A stretch of DNA of 64,000 nt from JAFGAS01 sp963809875 (GTDB taxonomy: Bacteria; Desulfobacterota; Zymogenia; Zymogenales; Zymogenaceae). The DNA is taken from the NCBI GenBank assembly GCA_963809875.1, contig CAWELC010000006.1, positions 186,001 through 250,000 of the forward strand. Direction: 5' to 3'. Both the position numbers and the translations under genes were made by a program. Shown here piece after piece: positions 36,747 through 45,429 of this stretch (within the stretch, counting starts at the first letter, position 1; every line of letters starts with the position of its first letter). The notes beneath the pieces are model-generated. The model was not told the DNA's origin and did no database searches. It saw only the letters and a list, made by a program, of their open reading frames with translations.

Positions 36747-37589
36747 CTACCGTCTCTTGAGCGCAGGGGCACAGTTACTACAAGAAAACTCGGCCAATAA
36801 TCCGCCAATTATTACGGCAATCATGTCGATTGCGGTCAGTATTGCCATGTCACTGAACGGAAATCGATACCTCAGACATACGAAGGTGTTACCGCTCAGG
36901 GAAATAGGGAGGAGGATCAGGGCATAATAGAATGGTATGGCAAAGTAGTTTCGTGCCTTTATTCCCTGGGTCAGAAAGTAATATGAAATCCCGATTGCAG
37001 CTCCGTATAACACTATAAACACCATTGAGCGGGATTGGTATATGAGCGGGCTAATATAGACCGTGGTATAGAACACTATTCGCCCGATCAGAAAAAGCGC
37101 CGGGATAAACAAGAGAGCGGTCAGGTATTTGGCGGGCCTTAATATTCTAACTCTCGTATCCGTCCCAATGAAGATTCCCAAGAGGAGTCCGGTTATCAGC
37201 AACGGTGTGCCGTCGGCAAACCCCGCCAGTATCGCCTGAGATAAATCTCCATGGAAGAAATGGTAGAACTCAAAGAAGCCGGCCATGTATATGAGGAAGA
37301 AACTGAAACCGTACGTAAAACCTTTGACGTACCTATTGCCGTACAGGCCCCCCTCGATCAGAAGAAAGGCAACCGCATACCAGGTCAGCACGATAATCCC
37401 GATGATCGCCAATAATGGGAAAAAGAGGCCGTGGGCGACATAATAGCTGTCACCGTAGGCCATGAAATCCGACGGATCGCTCACCGGGATCAGCTTCTTG
37501 AAGACAAAGCCCCTCGAAAAACCCCATACAACCACACCCGTTACGCTGATAAGGATTATTCTCCAGAGCTTTTCTCTTATTTTTTGCAT
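36747..37589 (-). CDS. Polytopic membrane protein of unknown function
   Basis: A 280-residue protein with about eight predicted membrane helices (for example IILISVTGVVVWGFSRGFVF, LFFPLLAIIGIIVLTWYAVA, LLITGLLLGIFIG, YLTALLFIPALFLIGRIVFY). I do not recognise a family. ATG 37589 (MQKIREKLWR) has TGAGG about nine bases upstream; the open frame extends upstream without a site. The C-terminal LLAEFSCSNCAPALKRR contains a CSNC pair. Confidence 0.7.
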   Translation of the reverse strand: MQKIREKLWRIILISVTGVVVWGFSRGFVFKKLIPVSDPSDFMAYGDSYYVAHGLFFPLLAIIGIIVLTWYAVAFLLIEGGLYGNRYVKGFTYGFSFFLIYMAGFFEFYHFFHGDLSQAILAGFADGTPLLITGLLLGIFIGTDTRVRILRPAKYLTALLFIPALFLIGRIVFYTTVYISPLIYQSRSMVFIVLYGAAIGISYYFLTQGIKARNYFAIPFYYALILLPISLSGNTFVCLRYRFPFSDMAILTAIDMIAVIIGGLLAEFSCSNCAPALKRR

Positions 37590-37705
37590 AGCATCAACCT
37601 CATACCTGTGTGGGCATCGTAACGCAATCGCCATATAGAGGGGTTGGCTTGTCCCACGCTCTTTCCAGCCGGGCCGCGTCCTTGCCGGCCTCCATTCGGG
37701 CCCTT

Positions 37706-38263
37706 TTACTGGACGCCGTACTCGTAGTACTGAATCCTCTGCCGGAGGGCGTCGTATGCGTCGCAGGCGCTGTCGTTGCCCAGGTCGCATGCCCTCGTCA
37801 GATCCCTGCCCGCGTTGTCGAATTGCCCGAGCCTCTCGTAGGCCGACCCCCGCTCGAAGTAAGCGTCATCCCGCCCCGGCTGGAGCCGGATGGTCTCGGA
37901 GAAGTCGCCGACGGCCGATCCATAGTCGCCGCTCAGGCTGTAGGCGAGCCCGCGGTTATAATAGGCCTGGGAGTCGTCCGGTTTCAGGTCGACTGCCTCC
38001 GTCAGATCGGTGATCGCCAGGTCGTATTGGCCCATCCGCAGGTAGACCGTGCCCCTCTCAAAATAGGCCGGCTGATATACCGGGTCAAGAGTGATGGCGT
38101 TGCTGAAAGCCTCGGCGGCGTCCCCATACAGGTCCTGCCCCAGATTATCCATTCCCCTGGCGTACCAATCGACCGCGTCCATATCGGCAAATCCGAAAAG
38201 AAACAGACAGAGGCAAAAGAGCGAAACCGCGGACACGACTCTCTTATGATGGGCATATCTCAT
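37706..38263 (-). CDS. Exported TPR-repeat protein
   Basis: A 185-residue protein with a signal peptide (VVSAVSLFCLCLFLFGFA) and about four tetratricopeptide repeats (DWYARGMDNLGQDLYGDAAE, PAYFERGTVYLRMGQYDLAI, QAYYNRGLAYSLSGDYGSAV, DAYFERGSAYERLGQFDNAG). TPRs bind protein partners, probably in the periplasm here. The second ATG (38263) is preferred because GGGAGG is nine bases upstream of it; the first ATG (38269) is too close. A near-consensus promoter lies upstream. Confidence 0.82.
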   Translation of the reverse strand: MRYAHHKRVVSAVSLFCLCLFLFGFADMDAVDWYARGMDNLGQDLYGDAAEAFSNAITLDPVYQPAYFERGTVYLRMGQYDLAITDLTEAVDLKPDDSQAYYNRGLAYSLSGDYGSAVGDFSETIRLQPGRDDAYFERGSAYERLGQFDNAGRDLTRACDLGNDSACDAYDALRQRIQYYEYGVQ

Positions 38264-38421
38264 ATCCATTCACCTCCCGTCGCTCAGGCGCCGTCCTGCC
38301 TATGCTCAATCCGCCCGGTATGCCGATCGGTGGATGACGCCGGCGTAAATAGGAACGCCTGCCCGGAACAGTCCCGCAATCCCCGATGCGTATCTTCCCT
38401 GTTATCTTCCATTCATCAATA

Positions 38422-38450
38422 AGTATACAATAAAGGAGCGGACTTATCAA
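38422..38450 (-). promoter_or_regulatory. Sigma-70 promoter of the TPR protein gene
   Basis: On the minus strand TTGATA (38450-38445), a 17-base spacer and TATACT (38427-38422) match the consensus 5/6 and 5/6. It lies about 160 bases before the start codon in the 393-base divergent gap that also holds the promoter of the transporter gene. Confidence 0.65.
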
Positions 38451-38484
38451 GGGCCGCGCCGATATCGACCCATCCGATTTTTAA

Positions 38485-38513
38485 TTGACAGCTCCCGTAT
38501 AACCTGCTACATG
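38485..38513 (+). promoter_or_regulatory. Candidate promoter of the MMPL transporter gene
   Basis: TTGACA (38485-38490), a 17-base spacer and TACATG (38508-38513). The block TTGACAGC-N10-AACCTG[CT]TACAT also occurs at 43581 in front of another gene, at the same ~150-base distance from its start codon, which suggests a shared regulator. Confidence 0.5.
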
Positions 38514-38662
38514 ACAGGCAGGGCGCTACTGTGCCCCCGGCGGCACACGCGTATGTCGGCTGAAGACGTGCGGGCCGGGCCGGCCCGGCCATGAATTCGT
38601 TCCCTCGCGTTCCCGGCCCCGGCCGCCCGACGTCACTCGAATCGCATCGGGATTCACCCGCA

Positions 38663-41155
38663 ATGATAGAGACGTTCTTCAAAAAGCTCGCCCGAATTGT
38701 CTACCGATACGACCTGGCGGTTCTGACGATTGCCGTCCTGATTACCCTTTTTTCCGTCATGGGAATACGGCGGATCAGTTTTGTCTCGAACGTCGTCAAC
38801 ATGCTTCCCTCGTCCCTGCCGGCCGTGCGGGACTATTCCAGCGCACTCAGACAGATAAAGAGCATCGACTATCTCATCGTCGTGGTGTCGTGCCCCGATT
38901 CGGATCGGCTGTCCCGGTTCTCGGATGCCTTCGCACAACGGATGCTCGAGACGGGGATGATATCGGACGTCCGCTATAAAATAACGCGGCAGGATAAAGA
39001 CTATATCTTCAATGATTACCTGAAGAAGATATTCCTTTATCTGGATGATGATGAGTTTGCCGCCGTAAAAGAGCGACTTCGTCCTTCCGGCATCGAAGAG
39101 GCCGTCGAGATGGATCGAATGCTCGTCCTGGCCCCGGGCTCCTCGATGGCCTATGAACTCATAACCGCCGATCCCCTCGGACTCCTCTCGGTGGTCAAGG
39201 ACAGGCTTTTTTCCGGAATCGGCGGCATCACCATCGACAACACGTTCGGCTATTTTCTTACGCCCGACGGAAAAAGCCTCCTGATGCTTGCAAAACCGAA
39301 CCAGAATCCCTCGGAGATCGCCTATACCGAGGGGCTTTTCAAGAGGCTCGGTGATGCCGAACGAGACGTAAAATCGGAAAAGGAATTCAGTGACGTAACC
39401 GTCGAATATACGGGCAACCATGCGCTGGTATACTATGACCTCATGACGATCAAGAGGGATCTCAAGGTCACGGGGCTCTGTGCCTTTCTGGCGGTGCTCC
39501 TCCTGTTCTTCCTCACGTTCAAGAGGCTCTCCTTTCTGATCTTCGTGGCCCTGGCCCTGAACATCGGCGTCGTCTGGACGACCGGATTCATCGGCTTTAC
39601 CCTCGGCCACATCACGATGGTGACCGCGATCTATGCCGCGATCCTCAACGGATTGGGCGTCGATTTCTCTCTCCATTTCTATAATCGGTTCCTGGAGGAA
39701 ATAAACAGGGACAAGAACCTTGCGACGGCCCTCGAGACGACCTTTTCGCACGTGGGACCCGCCGTCTTCAACGGAGCGCTTACGACGATCCTGGCCTTTT
39801 TCGCGATGTGTTTCTCGCAGTTTCGGGGCCTGGTGGAGCTCGGACTCATCGGCGGCGTCGGTATCGTGATGATATTCATTGCCTCATTTACCGTGCTTCC
39901 CGCGCTGTTGGTGCGCTACCTGAAGATAAGGGGAAAGAAATTCAATTACCCGTTCGTTGCCTCTCTCGGGACGGAGCGGATCGGCCGTTTTATCGTAAAA
40001 AATCGGCGCATTATCGTCATATCGGCCGTTCTGATCACGATCGTCTTGGGATACGCGGCCACCCGGATTACCTTCGAGTCAAATATCAATAACGCAAAAT
40101 CCAAGAACAATCCGGCCATCATCGTCAAGGAAAGGATGCAGCGGACCATCGGCACCAACTATTTCCCCGTCATCGTGTCGGCCCGCGGCACCGATCTGGA
40201 TCAGCTGCTCGTCCTTACCGAAGAGGCCCGGGATATACTTGAATCCCATCCGGATATCGCGCTCGTCGAGGGGCCGAGCGCCTATCTGCCCTCTCTGAGG
40301 AGGCAGGAAGAAAATCTCGTCAAACTCGGGAAGGTGGATCTCGAACAATCCCGCTCCCGGCTCCACGAATCGCTCCTCTCGAACGGTTTTAAGCCCGAGC
40401 TGTTTCGATCTTTTGAAGACACGCTGTCTGCGTTTTCGAAGGGGACGGTATCTCCGATCACGTACGACGACCTTGCGGGCACTTCCGCGGCGGATCTCGT
40501 CAGGCTCTATATCCAGAAGGAGAAAGATACCTGGTGCGTATCGATATTGGCCTATCCCCGTCCCGGGAAATGGGACGACGATATCGACCCGGGGGTCGTC
40601 AAGAAGATAAAGGAAGAATCAGTCCTGATGAGCGTCGCAAGCTTCTCGATGGTCGTCGCCGAGATGAAGAAGTCGATAATCCATGACTTCTATCTGACCA
40701 TCATCATCGCATCGATCGCCGTCTTTATTACCATCTATGTGCTTATGCGGGATATAAAGGCCGTCCTTTACTGCATGACGGCCCTTGCCATGGGGGTAGT
40801 ATGGATGCTGGGCCTCATCGGCCTTCTCGGGCTCAGCCTTGACTTTGCCAACATCACCGTAACGCCGATGGTCATCGGGCTGGGGATCGATTACAGTGTC
40901 CATATCTATTACCGATATAAGGAGAAGGATCAGGGCGGGATCGTTTCGGCCATCAGCCACACCGGCAGGGCCATCCTCATGACCGCCGCTACCACGGTGG
41001 CCGGCTACGGGTCGCTGTTTCTGGCCGAATATACCCCGATGAACAGCATCGGCTATCTGTCGGTCCTGGGCATTGTCTGCTGTCTGGCGACGACGTATAT
41101 CGTCATGCCCGCTTTCTTAGCCATCGAGGAAGACAGGCGAAGAAGGGTCCCCTGA
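38663..41155 (+). CDS. RND/MMPL-family membrane exporter
   Basis: An 830-residue inner-membrane transporter with two matching halves, each with one helix, a large periplasmic domain and a five-helix bundle. Proton-relay Asp residues lie in equivalent places in helices 4 and 10: NGLGVDFSLHFYNRFLEE and IGLGIDYSVHIYYRYKEK. The hydrophobic segments LAVLTIAVLITLFSVMGIRR and IIVISAVLITIVLGYAATRI open the halves. Such proteins move lipids, hopanoids or siderophore-like lipids across or out of the inner membrane; there is no periplasmic adaptor gene nearby. ATG 38663 (MIETFFKKLARIVYRYD) fits the family start better than the upstream ATG at 38591. Confidence 0.87.
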   Translation: MIETFFKKLARIVYRYDLAVLTIAVLITLFSVMGIRRISFVSNVVNMLPSSLPAVRDYSSALRQIKSIDYLIVVVSCPDSDRLSRFSDAFAQRMLETGMISDVRYKITRQDKDYIFNDYLKKIFLYLDDDEFAAVKERLRPSGIEEAVEMDRMLVLAPGSSMAYELITADPLGLLSVVKDRLFSGIGGITIDNTFGYFLTPDGKSLLMLAKPNQNPSEIAYTEGLFKRLGDAERDVKSEKEFSDVTVEYTGNHALVYYDLMTIKRDLKVTGLCAFLAVLLLFFLTFKRLSFLIFVALALNIGVVWTTGFIGFTLGHITMVTAIYAAILNGLGVDFSLHFYNRFLEEINRDKNLATALETTFSHVGPAVFNGALTTILAFFAMCFSQFRGLVELGLIGGVGIVMIFIASFTVLPALLVRYLKIRGKKFNYPFVASLGTERIGRFIVKNRRIIVISAVLITIVLGYAATRITFESNINNAKSKNNPAIIVKERMQRTIGTNYFPVIVSARGTDLDQLLVLTEEARDILESHPDIALVEGPSAYLPSLRRQEENLVKLGKVDLEQSRSRLHESLLSNGFKPELFRSFEDTLSAFSKGTVSPITYDDLAGTSAADLVRLYIQKEKDTWCVSILAYPRPGKWDDDIDPGVVKKIKEESVLMSVASFSMVVAEMKKSIIHDFYLTIIIASIAVFITIYVLMRDIKAVLYCMTALAMGVVWMLGLIGLLGLSLDFANITVTPMVIGLGIDYSVHIYYRYKEKDQGGIVSAISHTGRAILMTAATTVAGYGSLFLAEYTPMNSIGYLSVLGIVCCLATTYIVMPAFLAIEEDRRRRVP

Positions 41156-41254
41156 TTCAGAGGCGCAAGACAAGAGGGAGGGGGGTTAGGGGAAAATGTC
41201 CTGAGAGTCGATGGCAGGAAAGAATCGGAGTCCCGATGGGGAGTCCGTACCCGG

Positions 41255-42083
41255 TCAGCTCCTTGGGTCCTCCTTCCTGAATTTTCTGAAGTCCCTCACC
41301 ATTTTCAGGCTCAGCGGCGCGACGGCGGTCGGCCACAGCCGGTAGAACCTCCAGAGAAGGGAGTTGGAGAGCGGAAAGACAATGACCGCCTTATTCCTTC
41401 TGACCCCGCGAAGGATCTTCGGCACCGCCTGCTCAACGCTCATAACAAACGGGAAACGTTCGAGGAGGTCTTCTTTGTCGGCCCCGAGTGATCGGGGTTG
41501 TTTTGAAAAGTCCCGTATCGACAGCCCCCGGACATACGACGTTTATCCGGACGCCGAAATCGGCCGCCTCCGGGCGTATCGATATTGACAGGCCGACGAC
41601 AGCATGTTTGACGGTGGAGTAGGCCGCAAGCGTTGGAACGGGAAGCAGCCCGGCTATCGAGGCCATATTGACGATGGAACCGGAGCCCTGTTTGGTCATC
41701 GCCCGGTAGGCCGCCGTTGTGCCGTAGATTGTCCCCCAAAGATTGACCTGCACGATCCGGCGCCAGTGGTCGGTGGTCATGTCCCGAAATTCCCCGCCGA
41801 TCCCGATGCCGGCGTTGTTGAACATAAAGTCAAGTCGACCGTGCCTTGCGACCGTCTCATCGACGATACGGTTTACCTCATCCTCGCGCGTCACGTCAAG
41901 GTAGGCCGCTTCGGCCGAGCCCGGTTCCCGGCCGATCAGGGATACCGTCTCGCGCGCCCCCTCTATGTTGACGTCGGCACAAACGACCGTTGCACCCCGG
42001 CGACAGAGAGTCTCGGTCAGCGCCCTGCCGATCCCTGATGCCCCGCCGGTTACAAGCGCGATCTTGTTTCGATAAAAGTCCAT
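41255..42083 (-). CDS. Short-chain dehydrogenase/reductase (one frameshift)
   Basis: Classical SDR of about 275 residues. It has the cofactor motif ALVTGGASGIGRALTETL, the NNAG motif in FMFNNAGIGIGG, catalytic Ser in VNMASIAGLLPV and Tyr-x3-Lys in YSTVKHAVVGL. A one-base insertion near 41490 (around ATCACTCGGG) shifts the frame. Corrected, the chain runs KTTPILGADKEDLLERFPF, then MSVEQAVPKILRGVRRNKAV, and ends FRKFRKEDPRS. The basic C-terminal extension with a hydrophobic stretch is typical of SDRs acting on lipids or steroids. ATG 42083 is used. It is followed upstream by the CrtC-like gene on the same strand, suggesting a shared pathway. Confidence 0.85.
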
Positions 42084-42096
42084 CGTTGCCCGGCCG

Positions 42097-43239
42097 TCAG
42101 TACGGTATGGTAGCCGGCTCTTCACCCCGGTCGCGTGTGGCGGCTTTTTCGGCTGCGTACGTGTCGTCTCTTCCGGATATCCATTGGGAGTACTTCTTGA
42201 AGGATGTCTTGTTGGTGTAGCCCACCAGCTCGGCATAGCCGTACCCGGTAATCGGGCGAGTACCGAATCTACCGGTAACGCTCGCGATTCCCTCCCAGTA
42301 AGGAATGGGTCGTGTCACCAATTCCTGATCGGCAAGCAGAGGCCGAATATCAAGCACGAGATCGAGAGGTATAACTCGTATCTCCCACGCCGCCGGGTAG
42401 TGGGCATGCGTATTCTTGCTGTACCAGAATGTCTTCGGACGTATTTCCAGATCGTTGTCGCAAAGCAGGAGCTTGTTTCCCTCTCGGTCCACAAGGGTCC
42501 CGAACGATTTGACTGCTTCGTCCTGTGCGTCCCGCAAACGGGTGACCATCAACTCCGAATCATCATCGAATTGGATGCCGAACCAGTCCCACCCCTTCTG
42601 GTGTTTTCCGACGCAAATGGTGCCGTATTCGTGGTCCATCCAGGCCTTTCCCTTCACGGAATTGACTTTCCCTTCCAGCTCCAAGGTCCCCTCTACGTCC
42701 ATATGTGTATAGGAATAGTAGTAGTTGGTATTCCCTCCGACTTTTTGGACGATGCCGTTTCCCTCGTGTAATACCGGCTCTTTCGTCGGCAGGAGGCGAA
42801 GGTCTATCCGATAATCCTTCATATGGGCTGAAAGTAAATGGGTCCCGTTATCCTTTCGGGCCGACCAGCCGTTTATAGACACGTGGTAATCACGCGGATC
42901 GGCCCTCCAATCTCGAAATAAGTTGTGGATGGTCTTATAGGCAAATCTTTTCTCAGTGGAGTCGGTGATGGCGAAATGGGAAACCAAACCTACGTCGCGA
43001 AGCCAGTGCGCGGGAACCAGGAGAAACGGTGCGCTATCCTCGCTCGTGATCCGCTTGAAGAATGTCAGCTCAAATCCGAAGATTCTTTGGTCCCGGTCGA
43101 CCAGGCGCCCCGTATAATACCACCATTCGCTTTGGGCCCAGTAGTGGGCGGCGTCATCTTGAGGGAATCTGATCGGTTCTGTCGGCCGCGTGTGGCGGAT
43201 AGCGTATTTTGGCCTGAGGCAGGAAAGGTGAAAAGACAT
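42097..43239 (-). CDS. CrtC/AttH-type lipocalin-like protein (carotenoid 1,2-hydratase family)
   Basis: A 380-residue protein with two lipocalin-like beta-barrels. Family marks are WAQSEWWYYTGRL, RIFGFELTFFKR, VKGKAWMDHEYGTICV and QKGWDWFGIQFDDDSELMV. The family includes hydroxyneurosporene synthase (CrtC) and AttH-like proteins acting on hydrophobic molecules. No other carotenoid gene is present, so the substrate may be another lipid. ATG 43239 (MSFHLSCLRPKYA) is chosen over the open-frame ATG at 43299 because a promoter -35 box overlaps the latter. The SDR gene lies 13 bases downstream on the same strand, likely in one operon. Confidence 0.82.
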   Translation of the reverse strand: MSFHLSCLRPKYAIRHTRPTEPIRFPQDDAAHYWAQSEWWYYTGRLVDRDQRIFGFELTFFKRITSEDSAPFLLVPAHWLRDVGLVSHFAITDSTEKRFAYKTIHNLFRDWRADPRDYHVSINGWSARKDNGTHLLSAHMKDYRIDLRLLPTKEPVLHEGNGIVQKVGGNTNYYYSYTHMDVEGTLELEGKVNSVKGKAWMDHEYGTICVGKHQKGWDWFGIQFDDDSELMVTRLRDAQDEAVKSFGTLVDREGNKLLLCDNDLEIRPKTFWYSKNTHAHYPAAWEIRVIPLDLVLDIRPLLADQELVTRPIPYWEGIASVTGRFGTRPITGYGYAELVGYTNKTSFKKYSQWISGRDDTYAAEKAATRDRGEEPATIPY

Positions 43240-43270
43240 AGTGAGCTTATTCACGATAAGGGTCTGATAA

Positions 43271-43299
43271 ATAGTACTGAAACCAATTCCTAATGTCAA
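43271..43299 (-). promoter_or_regulatory. Sigma-70 promoter of the CrtC-like/SDR operon
   Basis: On the minus strand TTGACA (43299-43294), a 17-base spacer and TACTAT (43276-43271). Transcription would start near 43264, so the start codon must be the ATG at 43239, not 43299. It lies in the gap of about 520 bases between divergent genes; the rest of the gap holds the promoter at 43581 and no gene. Confidence 0.6.
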
Positions 43300-43580
43300 G
43301 GCAAAATCCCGGATGACCTGAGGAAAAGCAAACCCGCCGTCTACTCTCTATACCGCCAGATGCGAAACGCGACGGACGAAGCGGCTGGAAAATCGTTTCG
43401 CGTGTGACGGAGTGGGGATACAGAGGCTATTGACTTGCGTTACGTTGTTTGACGATCTACGCGCATATCGGACCCCGATCCAAGTGCATCAGTCGGCCGA
43501 CACCCCGCTTACGTTCAGCGGCGCGTCTCGGATACCCCCTTCCTTTCGCGCCCGTCCTGGGGGCCTCCCCAGGTTTTTCA

Positions 43581-43609
43581 TTGACAGCACGATCGGAACC
43601 TGTTACATC
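43581..43609 (+). promoter_or_regulatory. Candidate promoter of the wHTH/Fe-S protein gene
   Basis: TTGACA (43581-43586), a 17-base spacer and TACATC (43604-43609). The segment shares TTGACAGC, AACCTG and TACAT in register with the site at 38485. The ~150-base leader contains two small hairpins (GGAG/CTCC and CCACC/GGTGG arms) before ATG 43759. Confidence 0.5.
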
Positions 43610-43758
43610 ATAAGGGGGAGGGTACCACTATTCTCCACCGCGGGTGGCGGCTTTTTCGGCCGAAATACGCGCAGTTTTCCCCGTTGGATGACCGAAGCGG
43701 CCCGCAGAAATGCTGAGAGTTCCACCCGCACCCCACGATTGACAAAAAGGAGCATCTC

Positions 43759-44769
43759 ATGCCGATACCGGATCAATTGAAGGACTACGCCGCCAGGCTC
43801 GGATTTCCCAGCTCGGAGACCATCGGCGGGATATTCTCGATCCTCTTTGCCGGCGACGAGGCCCTGAAGCTGGCCGCGGCGATGCCCGGGACCGCGGCCG
43901 AGCTGGCCGAACGAACCGGCATCCCCTCGTCCCGCGTCCAGGCGATCCTCAAAGACCTCACCCGGAAGGGGGTGGTCAATCACGTCATCAGAAAGGGAAG
44001 CTACCGTCTCTTTCCGGCGATGATCGAGCTGAGGGACGCCACCATCATGGTGAACGATCACCCAAAAGAGCTTGCGTTTCTCTGGGAGCGTCTCGTGAGG
44101 GAAGAGATGCCCTCGCTCATCCCGGCGTTAAGTCAGCTCAAGGTCCCCCCCATGCTTCGGGCGGTGCCCATCGAACAGACGGTCGAGCCCCGGGGAGCGG
44201 TGCTTGACGTCGATTCGGCCCGCAAGATCTTCAGCGAGGCCGCCCTCATCACGGCGGTCCCCTGCCCGTGCCGCACACAGGCCCGGGCGGTCGGGCGTTC
44301 TCCGGACTGTCCGGCTCCCGAGGACTCGGTCTGCATGCAGACCAACGGCTTTGCCGAGGCGGTCATTGACCGGGAGGTCGGAGAGCGGCTGACCAATGCC
44401 GAGGCGCTCAAGCGCATAGGCCGGGCCGAGGACGCGGGACTTGTGCACCTGGTGCGCAACAATATCAAAGAAGACATGTTCATGTGCAACTGCTGCTCCT
44501 GCTGCTGCACCGGGCTCTTTATGATCAACGATCTGGGTTACCGCGATGCATACGCCCGCTCGCGTTTCGTGGTAAAGTACGACGAGGAGTCGTGCACGGG
44601 CTGCGGGCTGTGCGAAGAGCGCTGCCAGCTGGGCGCCATCACGATGGACGGGCGCGCCGTCGTCGACGTCGATAAGTGCTTCGGGTGCGGCAACTGTGCC
44701 TTGGTCTGCCCGTCCGGGTCGCTGTTGCTCGTGGAGGCGCGGCCGGTTGAGTCCATCAGAAAGACCTGA
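43759..44769 (+). CDS. Winged-helix protein fused to Cys-rich iron-sulfur and 2x[4Fe-4S] ferredoxin domains
   Basis: A 336-residue protein. Residues ~25-80 form a winged helix (GTAAELAERTGIPSSRVQAI). A Cys set (AVPCPCRTQARAVGRSPDCP, then DSVCMQTNGFAE) and the dense MFMCNCCSCCCTGLF follow. The C-terminus is an 8Fe ferredoxin: CTGCGLCEERCQLGAI and CFGCGNCALVCPSGSL. The Cys pattern is the same as in the gene at 26984, which lacks the winged helix. The combination suggests a redox-sensing regulator or an electron carrier that arose with a regulatory domain; DNA binding is unproven. ATG 43759 follows AAAGGAGC by eight bases. Complete and intact. Confidence 0.82.
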   Translation: MPIPDQLKDYAARLGFPSSETIGGIFSILFAGDEALKLAAAMPGTAAELAERTGIPSSRVQAILKDLTRKGVVNHVIRKGSYRLFPAMIELRDATIMVNDHPKELAFLWERLVREEMPSLIPALSQLKVPPMLRAVPIEQTVEPRGAVLDVDSARKIFSEAALITAVPCPCRTQARAVGRSPDCPAPEDSVCMQTNGFAEAVIDREVGERLTNAEALKRIGRAEDAGLVHLVRNNIKEDMFMCNCCSCCCTGLFMINDLGYRDAYARSRFVVKYDEESCTGCGLCEERCQLGAITMDGRAVVDVDKCFGCGNCALVCPSGSLLLVEARPVESIRKT

Positions 44770-44918
44770 CGCCCCCTCCCGCGAACGATCGGCCGGCTCC
44801 GTCGTACGATGTCTCGTGCGCCCGGACGCAAAGGGAAGCCCGAGCCGGGGCGGACGGCGGGACGCACTTTTCGGCCGAGGGGTTACCGGCTCAGGGGCCG
44901 GACGCGTCGAAAATTACG

Positions 44919-44947
44919 TTGACATCGGTCCCGAAAAATGGTAATTA
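44919..44947 (+). promoter_or_regulatory. Possible promoter before the small membrane protein gene
   Basis: TTGACA (44919-44924), a 17-base spacer and TAATTA (44942-44947). The -35 is perfect but the -10 is weak. It lies 33 bases before the start codon at 44980 and could also supply transcription for the pyr genes. Confidence 0.4.
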
Positions 44948-44979
44948 GTAAAAGATGCGAAGCTAGAGAGGAAACAGAC

Positions 44980-45357
44980 ATGGATGGTTTTATGAAGTCG
45001 ATCGGCGGTGACCGGGGAAAGAGCAAGCTCGCGACGCTCTTTATCCTGGCCGTTATTATCGCCGTCTTCTACGGACTCATTCAGTTCGTCCCTCCCGTCG
45101 TCGATTACCTCAAGATGAAGAATATCGCGTACGACGTCATGAACTCGGTGGGCGATAAGGGCAACGACGCGATCCTTGAGCGGCTCTTAAGGATGGCCAA
45201 GAAGTCCGGCATCGAAATCAATCCGGAAACAGTAACTATCGAGCAGGAAGAGGGGGGACCGGCCACCCTGATAATCGACTATTCGGAAACGGTGGTCCTG
45301 ATCAAGGACAAGCTCGAAAAGACCCTTAATTTCCATATTGAGGAGACGGCGCGATAG
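44980..45357 (+). CDS. Small membrane-anchored protein (DUF4845-like)
   Basis: A 125-residue protein with one N-terminal membrane helix (LATLFILAVIIAVFYGLIQF) and a periplasmic alpha/beta tail ending VVLIKDKLEKTLNFHIEETA. The order of helix, short charged linker and tail resembles the DUF4845 group of small membrane proteins, whose function is unknown to me. ATG 44980 (MDGFMKSIGGDRG) has AGAGAGG upstream. It lies 36 bases before a terminator hairpin and 72 bases before pyrR. Confidence 0.7.
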   Translation: MDGFMKSIGGDRGKSKLATLFILAVIIAVFYGLIQFVPPVVDYLKMKNIAYDVMNSVGDKGNDAILERLLRMAKKSGIEINPETVTIEQEEGGPATLIIDYSETVVLIKDKLEKTLNFHIEETAR

Positions 45358-45393
45358 CACTCCATCGTCCTTTTTACTACCTAAAAACTAAGA

Positions 45394-45418
45394 GCCTCCC
45401 TCAGGGGAGGCTTTTTTT
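45394..45418 (+). terminator. Intrinsic terminator or attenuator directly before pyrR
   Basis: GCCTCCC (45394-45400) and GGGAGGC (45405-45411) form a seven-base-pair stem with a TCAG loop, followed by seven T (45412-45418). The pyrR start codon is only 11 bases further, with its ribosome site touching the T tract. There is no room for a promoter in between, so pyr transcription must pass this terminator. Confidence 0.85.
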
Positions 45419-45429
45419 CAGGAAGCGAT

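Noticed and set aside
42137..43660. 17-base repeat GTGGCGGCTTTTTCGGC near 42137 and 43645
   Set aside because: One copy is inside coding sequence and the flanks do not match; chance similarity in G+C-rich DNA is adequate.
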